A DNA stretch of 64,000 bases, from NCBI GenBank assembly GCA_964019695.1, contig OZ026531.1, positions 9,681,701 through 9,745,700 of the forward strand, written 5' to 3'. The notes below the pieces were generated by a model. The model saw nothing but the letters and a program-made list of their open reading frames with translations, was not told the DNA's origin and did not search any database. Position 1 is the stretch's first letter. Every line of letters begins with the position of its first letter. Shown piece after piece: positions 58,690 through 64,000 of this stretch. Both the position numbers and the translations under genes were made by a program. The stretch is from Loripinus fragilis (lineage: Eukaryota > Mollusca > Bivalvia > Lucinida > Lucinidae).

Positions 58690-58920
58690 CTTCAGTATCA
58701 AAGCCAGGTTGACCAGCGGCCTTCTTGTAGTACTGTCTATCACAATTAACCAGATCTTCACAAAATTGTCTGTACCACCCGACACTATCATGGTATTACA
58801 CCCTGATGACAAGGAACAAGACTGTATACTCTGGGTACTAGCATGAAAACATGTCAGAGCACCCTCATGGGCCTGAACTGGTAGTTCCAAGGCACAAACC
58901 AGGGCTTCACATAGAATTAT
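58690..58920 (-). CDS. WD40-gene exon 2
   Basis: A 231-nt phase-0 exon. The acceptor is TTCTTCTTCAG and the donor CTGAAG/GTAATT. It encodes IILCEALVCALELPVQAHEG, ALTCFHAS, then CNTMIVSGGTDNFVKIW and a 21-residue tail. A full WD40 blade is visible: QAHEGALTC (D-A strand with the His), SGGTDNFVKIW (C strand, tight turn and WD dipeptide position as IW). The donor side is supported by in-frame joining to exon 3. The acceptor side is repeated about five more times upstream in the 140-bp array, so which acceptor is used cannot be told from sequence alone. Confidence 0.8.
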
Positions 58921-59650
58921 CTGAAGAAGAACAATGGTTACTGTTTAACTGGGGAACCAGTCTGTATACTCTGAGTACCAGCATAAAAACATGTCAGAGC
59001 ACCCTCATGGGCCTGAACTGGTAGTTCCAAGGCACAAACCAGGGCTTCACATAGAATTATCTGAAGAAGAACAATGGTTACTGTTTAACTGGGGAACCAG
59101 TCTGTACACTGGGTACCAGCATGAAAACATGTCAGAGCACCCTCATGGGCCTGAACAGGTAGCTCCAAGGCACAGACTAGGGCTTCACATAGAATTATCT
59201 GAAGAATAACAATGGTTACTGTTTAACTGGAGAACCAGTCTGTTTACTCTGGGTACTAGCATGAAAACATGTCAGAGCACCCTCATGGGCCTGAACAGGT
59301 AGCTCCAAGGCACAAACCAGGGCTTCACATAGAATTATCTGAAGAAAAACAATGGTTACTGTTTAACTGGGGAACCAGTCTGTATACTCTGAGTACCAGC
59401 ATAAAAACATGTCAGAGCACCCTCATGGGCCTGAACAGGTAGCTCCAAGGCACAAACCAGGGCTTCACATAGAATTATCTGAAGAAAAACAATGGTTACT
59501 GTTTAACTGGGAAACCAGTCTGTATACTCTGGGTACCAGCATGAAAACATGTCAGAGCACCCTCATGGGCCTGAACAGGTAGCTCCAAGGCACAAACTAG
59601 GGCTTCACATAGAATTATCTGAAGAAGAACAAAAATATGGTTACTGTTTA
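58838..59650 (-). repeat. 140-bp minisatellite copying the 5' edge of exon 2
   Basis: Six units start (motif ATGTCAGAGC) at 58851, 58991, 59129, 59269, 59409 and 59549, a period of 140 bp (138 once). Each unit carries, on the minus strand, a pyrimidine tract and CAG acceptor, then about 35 codons of exon 2 up to TQSIQ. In five units this is followed by TGSPVKQ and a stop instead of the rest of the exon. The unit at 58851 is the real exon. A seventh, interrupted copy is at 59975-60030 plus 61542-61600. Confidence 0.9.
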
Positions 59651-62600
59651 AAGACCTGTTTTCCTGTCCAATAGAAATCATTAAAGGATTAACTGATAAG
59701 GGACATTTTCAGTATCTCACAAAATTAAAGGGGCCTCAAGAGAGGACTTACCTGTATACAACACAATTTCTTTCACTAAGAGATAGATCAATGTTTATCA
59801 GAAAATACCTAAACCCTCCATGGAACCACTTTATTCACCCCCCCCCCCTCATGAAAGGAAGTCAAAATCACCTTATTATGATTGTTCTTCGATCTCCCCA
59901 GTATGATCCCTGGAGAGAGTAATAATGAGTGGTACCACTATTATTGCTTAGGATTTTACCTCTTTACCTGGGGAACAAGTCTGTATACTCTGGGTACCAG
60001 CATGAAAACATGTTAGAACACCAGGCCTCTAGATAGGTCTGTGTTATGAAAAATTAATTTTCTTATTTCTCAACCAAAACATATGTTGTGGGTACTCAAA
60101 AGAACCATCTCAATGAGAGGGTTCTTTTGAGCACTAAAACATATGGTACAACTATGGATATAGAGGATATTCAAATGTTTTGAATGAATATGCCATTTAT
60201 TTCATAGAGTGAAGCCAAAAATGCATATTTCATGAGTGGCAAAGCCACGATTGAAATATTCATTTTCTCGCTTTACGAGATGAAATAAAATGGCATATTC
60301 ATTTAAAAAAAAATGAATTTTCTTTTTATTATTTACAATATTAAGCATGGATGTTTTTATACACTAAATGACGTCATACACATTCGCTCATTACATCATA
60401 TTAATGATGACGTTGCATAATATGCAATGACGGCCAAAACTGAAACCATAGGAGCAGGAGTAGAAAAAGTGGAAAATTTCAGCAAATCCTGAAAATTTTA
60501 GAACCAAAATTGTCCTTGCCATCTTACTAAAAAAATGAATACCCACACTTTGTGGTTTTGTCCACTAATAAGAAAGTTATAGGCGTTTGAAATTCTAAAG
60601 TGGGCTCAAGGTAGTCAATGGAGAAAGCCGAGGACATCCAATTTCACCCGTGAAATACAACTTATATTTTCACTGCAGTGAAATACAACTTTTTATATTT
60701 TCACGGCTGTGAAATACAGCTTTTTTAAAAAAAGATATGCATTATATTTAATCAAAATTTTCCTATATTTCATTACTTTGTATATAATAAATAGAGGATA
60801 TTCAATTTTTTGGAATGAATATGCCATTTATTTCATCGAGTGAAGCGAAAAATGCATATTTCATGATTGGCAAAGCCACGAATGAAATATACATTTTCTC
60901 GCTTCACGAGATGAAATAACTGGCATATTCATTCCAAAAATTTGAATTTTCTTTTTATTATATACCATTTTAAGCGTAACAGATTTTTTGCATTAAATGA
61001 CGTCATACATGTTCGCACATTACGTCATATTAATAATGACGTTGCATCACATACAATGACGGCCGAAACAGAAACCATAAGAGCAGGAGCAGAAAAAGTG
61101 AAAATTTCTGCAAATCCTGACAATTTAATTACCAAAATGTTCCTTGCGATCTAACTAAGAAAATGAATACCCACACTTTGTGTTTTTGTCCACTAATAAG
61201 TAAGTTACAGGCGTTTGAAATTCTGAAGTGGGCTCAAGGAAGTCAATGGAGAAAACAGAGGCCATCCAATTTCACCCGTGAAATACAACTTATATTTTCA
61301 CTGCAGTGAAAATACAACTTTTGATATTTTCATGGCTGTGAAATACAGCTTTTTTAAAATATGCATTATATATAATCAATATTTTTATGTATTTCATTAC
61401 TTTGTATATAATAAAAGAAAATATTAACAATTTCATGCTCAAAAAAATTCTCAACCAAAACAAATGTTACAACTTATTATAGATAAGAAAATTTTAACAC
61501 TTTTACGCTCAAAAATTTTCTTTACCTAGACCTATGTAGTTGGTAGGCACAGACCAGGGCTTCATATAGAATTTTCTGTAGAACAACAATGGTTAATACT
61601 TCCATATAAACTCGGAAAAGTGGTTTTAAACTCTTTACATGCTGGATAAAAAATGTATATGCATTTCTTTTTTGTCTGCTCACTTCTTAAATGCATTTTT
61701 TTTTAAATATTCTTTCTGTGACAAACATTTTGCATGGATAGTTGTAGTGTATAAATTTTTGAAAGTAACTTGCAGCTGCATAACTTGAATAAGAAATGGT
61801 CATAGCAAATTATTTGGGCTTTAGCGTGAGAAAACCTTCCTTCAGGGTTTGTGAATAATAAGGAGCAGACCAGCCTGTGCATCTGTGCAGTCTGATCAAC
61901 ACCTTTATTAGAATCATAGCTAACCTTGCTACATGTGAAATTTCAATTTTTCTAGCTGGTCTCAGACTGGGGCTGAAATGGCTGTAATGGGTATTACATG
62001 GTCAAAAACCCTGAAACCAGGTTTTCACATGACTAGACTCATTTCATGTCTACCTCTTAAGGCAAAACAGGCTGGTCAGCCTGATGGTAAACTAAACGGG
62101 CTTCAACGCGAGAAAACTTGTCTTCAGGGTTTCCAACCAGGTCATATCCAAACCATCCTGCTCAGCTACAGTGACTAGCTGGAAAATTGAAATTTCGCTT
62201 GTGGCATGTTTAGGTACATGTATGATACTTTCCATTTAGCGAATAACAGAGGTGCTGATCAGACTGAGCCGATGGGCAGGCCAAGTCTGCGCCTTTGTTG
62301 TTCGCAAACTATGAAGACAGGTTTTCTCATGTCAAGGCCCAAATAAAGTCAGTAAAATTTAGCAGACTCTTTGGCCAGAATTAAATTTCCCAAAAAGGAA
62401 AATTGGAGGTGTCTCTTTGAGTTACTCCTAAAGAACACAAAAACCAATCCTTCTGTGGAAAAATATTGCCATTTTTTGATTACCCTTTGCATATCTGTAA
62501 ATTATAGATTCCCTTTTTATATTTCTCCATAAAAACATATGCTGTAAGTACTCATTGGAAGTGCCCATTGAAACACTCCTAATAAGTACAAAACAAATGC

Positions 62601-62864
62601 TTCTGCTAAAAATACTAAAATATTGCCATTCTTCGATGAATCAAGCAGGCCTTTAGTGGAGAGTGTGTAAAAAATATTCTTATTTCTCAACCAAAACATA
62701 TGTTGTGGGTATTCAAAAGAACCATTCTTTTAGAGCACCCAAAAAATATGTTTAAACTGATGGGTAAGTAAATATTTATAATTTTACACTCAAAATTTTC
62801 TTTATCTTGACCTACCAAATTTAGATGAATCTGTGACATGACCTAGGTTTATTCATTCACATAC
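59651..62864. other. WD40-gene intron 1, right part
   Basis: This stretch holds the disrupted seventh array copy, the 1.5-kb insertion within it, fold-back fragments at 61820-62345 ('gaacaacaaaggcgcagatc' family) and a MITE of the 'acatatgttgtgg' family at 62510-62820. The remainder is unrecognised. Confidence 0.55.
60031..61541. mobile_element. 1.5-kb insertion with duplicated core, splitting an array copy
   Basis: It begins 'tagataggtctgtgttatg' and ends 'tttacctagacctatgtag', short inverted ends around AGGTCTA. The inside has two parallel units of about 640 bp (60160 and 60790), each opening with a large palindrome: 'gaatatgccatttatttca' against its inverse around 'ggcaaagccacgaa'. It interrupts a seventh copy of the 140-bp minisatellite. 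No transposase ORF was found. A shorter relative is at 62640-62820. Confidence 0.65.
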
Positions 62865-62930
62865 CTGTCCATTATTGAGACCTGCAAAAACCAAATTATC
62901 AACATCTGTCCCATCATCACATTGAAATTC
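62865..62930 (-). CDS. WD40-gene exon 1 of those visible
   Basis: A 66-nt phase-0 exon. The acceptor is TATGTTTCAG and the donor GGACAG/GTATGT. It encodes EFQCDDGTDVDNLVFAGLNN and GQ. A strand ending VFAGLNNGQ reads as the start of a WD40 blade and runs naturally into exon 2. There is no start codon, so the gene begins off the right edge. Function of the family: WDR87 and WDR97 are poorly studied, and their relatives are linked to sperm and cilia. That is family knowledge, not shown here. Confidence 0.7.
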
Positions 62931-63369
62931 CTGAAACATAATAGCCTATAATATTTACAGACATGTGATGTAATTATTTGCCACTTTGTGATGTCGCCGT
63001 TTAACCCTTTCCTTCATGAAGCTCCACCTACTATGAATAATTATATATAAGTAAACTTTCATGTTTGTACATAGAACAAAGAAATTACTTGTAACGTCCA
63101 CTAGTGTAGGATCATATCTAATCATATTTTCAAAAGCAAACAGAGTAGACCCTGATCAGGCAGCTCTTACAAGATCTGCCTGATCTGGGTCTGCTCTGTT
63201 TGCAAAAGTGTTAAAGGCGTCTTTATGAGGTAAAGGGTTAAAACCGTGCACTTCCAGATTTTTTTTTTTTTAAATTACCATGACAAAGCCAATGGGTGCA
63301 ATTTCACAAAACTTACAGGGATGAAAAGCAAATAGAAATTACCAAACCCTATCTAATTGGGCTTAGATA

Positions 63370-63570
63370 CCATTTGTTTGATTTAACTCTTTACGCCCCA
63401 GTGAACAATTTTTCAGTTATGTTGGAATGGGTCTTCCTGGATTGAACCAGTACTAAGCAAGGATCAATGCATCTTGCTCAAGGACACAACGCAGTGACAC
63501 CGATGAGGCTCGACCCGCAACCCCTTGGTCTTGAGTCAAGCTTTCTACCTGTAAGCCACTGCGCTCCCCT
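63370..63570 (-). repeat. tRNA-derived SINE, family A
   Basis: On the minus strand the head GAGCGCAGTGGCTTACAGG leads a B-box GGGTCGAGCC, the family core and an AAACAAATGG tail. The A-box is slightly diverged. Confidence 0.8.
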
Positions 63571-64000
63571 AGAGACCATTTATCTACTTCCAAACTTTGT
63601 ACATGCGAGAGGCCAAGGCTTATCAGGCAAGATGTGTATTCTCATTTTGAATATAGAGCATGTGGGGACAATGTTACATATATGGATGAAGACCATTTTC
63701 TTAGAGCTGACCTGAATTACACCTGGTGACACAGATTGATACAAGATTGAATCAACCAATCGGGTGAATCACATGACTTTGTGATGCATCTGGTAAACAA
63801 GTGTGTCACATGTACCCACAATACTCAAACCAGATAGGTCAGTATTTGACATGAATGCCACCTATTGGAAGATAATGTATTTGTATTAGCCCTTTAATCT
63901 TTAGTAAGGCCTTTTGAAGCCTTTGAAATACCATATATTTGAAAAAATTATGGAAAATGGAGCAAAAGTATTCAAAATTAACTCAAATTTTTGTTGAATT
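63571..64000. other. Right edge of window, WD40-gene intron or flank
   Basis: No exon is recognised. The last 60 bp carry 'attatggaaaatggagc', one arm of the palindrome seen whole at 53070-53150. Confidence 0.4.

Noticed and set aside
58991..59209. 72-codon ORF repeating 'MSEHPHGPE'
   Set aside because: It is the antisense frame of the 140-bp exon-edge array.

Overview
The window is nuclear DNA from an animal, most likely a bivalve mollusc (probably a heterodont clam). It is AT-rich, genes are split into short exons by kilobase introns with GT..AG borders, and the introns are filled with tRNA-derived SINEs, fold-back MITEs and satellite-like arrays of the kind seen in bivalves. The genus cannot be fixed from this sequence. 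A 200-N assembly gap lies at 32468-32667.

Two spliced minus-strand genes run head to tail. (1) The 5' part of a CDC6 replication-licensing gene runs from a promoter near 19.5 kb (CCAAT box plus E2F-type site) to the left edge. Six coding exons join in frame and give about 360 residues: a long disordered head with many CDK-type sites, a KEN degron and the Walker A loop. Walker B and the C-terminus lie off the left edge. (2) Ten exons between 62.9 kb and 34.7 kb join in frame into part of a WD40-repeat protein resembling the WDR87/WDR97 group. Its N-terminus is off the right edge and its 3' end was not found.

Between them, at 23.6-26.0 kb on the plus strand, is a tandem pair of degraded genes for a basic protein ending in a MYND zinc finger. 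Copy 2 keeps an intact finger; copy 1 is frameshifted through it. A small one-helix ORF (22.7-22.96 kb, minus) is doubtful.

Most of the rest is mobile or repetitive. The best-defined elements are a Mutator-like element with 10-bp target duplications and a FLYWCH relic (8.9-9.8 kb), a 1.7-kb TTAA-flanked element nested in a MITE (48.05-49.75 kb), a LINE 3' fragment (31.0-31.4 kb), a Harbinger-like MITE nested in another MITE (39.8-40.0 kb), hAT-like fragments, three SINE families, and three tandem-core elements that each end in a stem-loop.

The most unusual observation is that two minisatellites in the WD40 gene have each copied one edge of an exon with its splice site. A 140-bp array repeats the acceptor side of one exon, and an exact 96-bp array repeats the donor side of another. 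Several MITEs also sit within a few bases of splice sites in both genes. Splice sites and frames were read by eye without tools; family names rest on remembered motifs.
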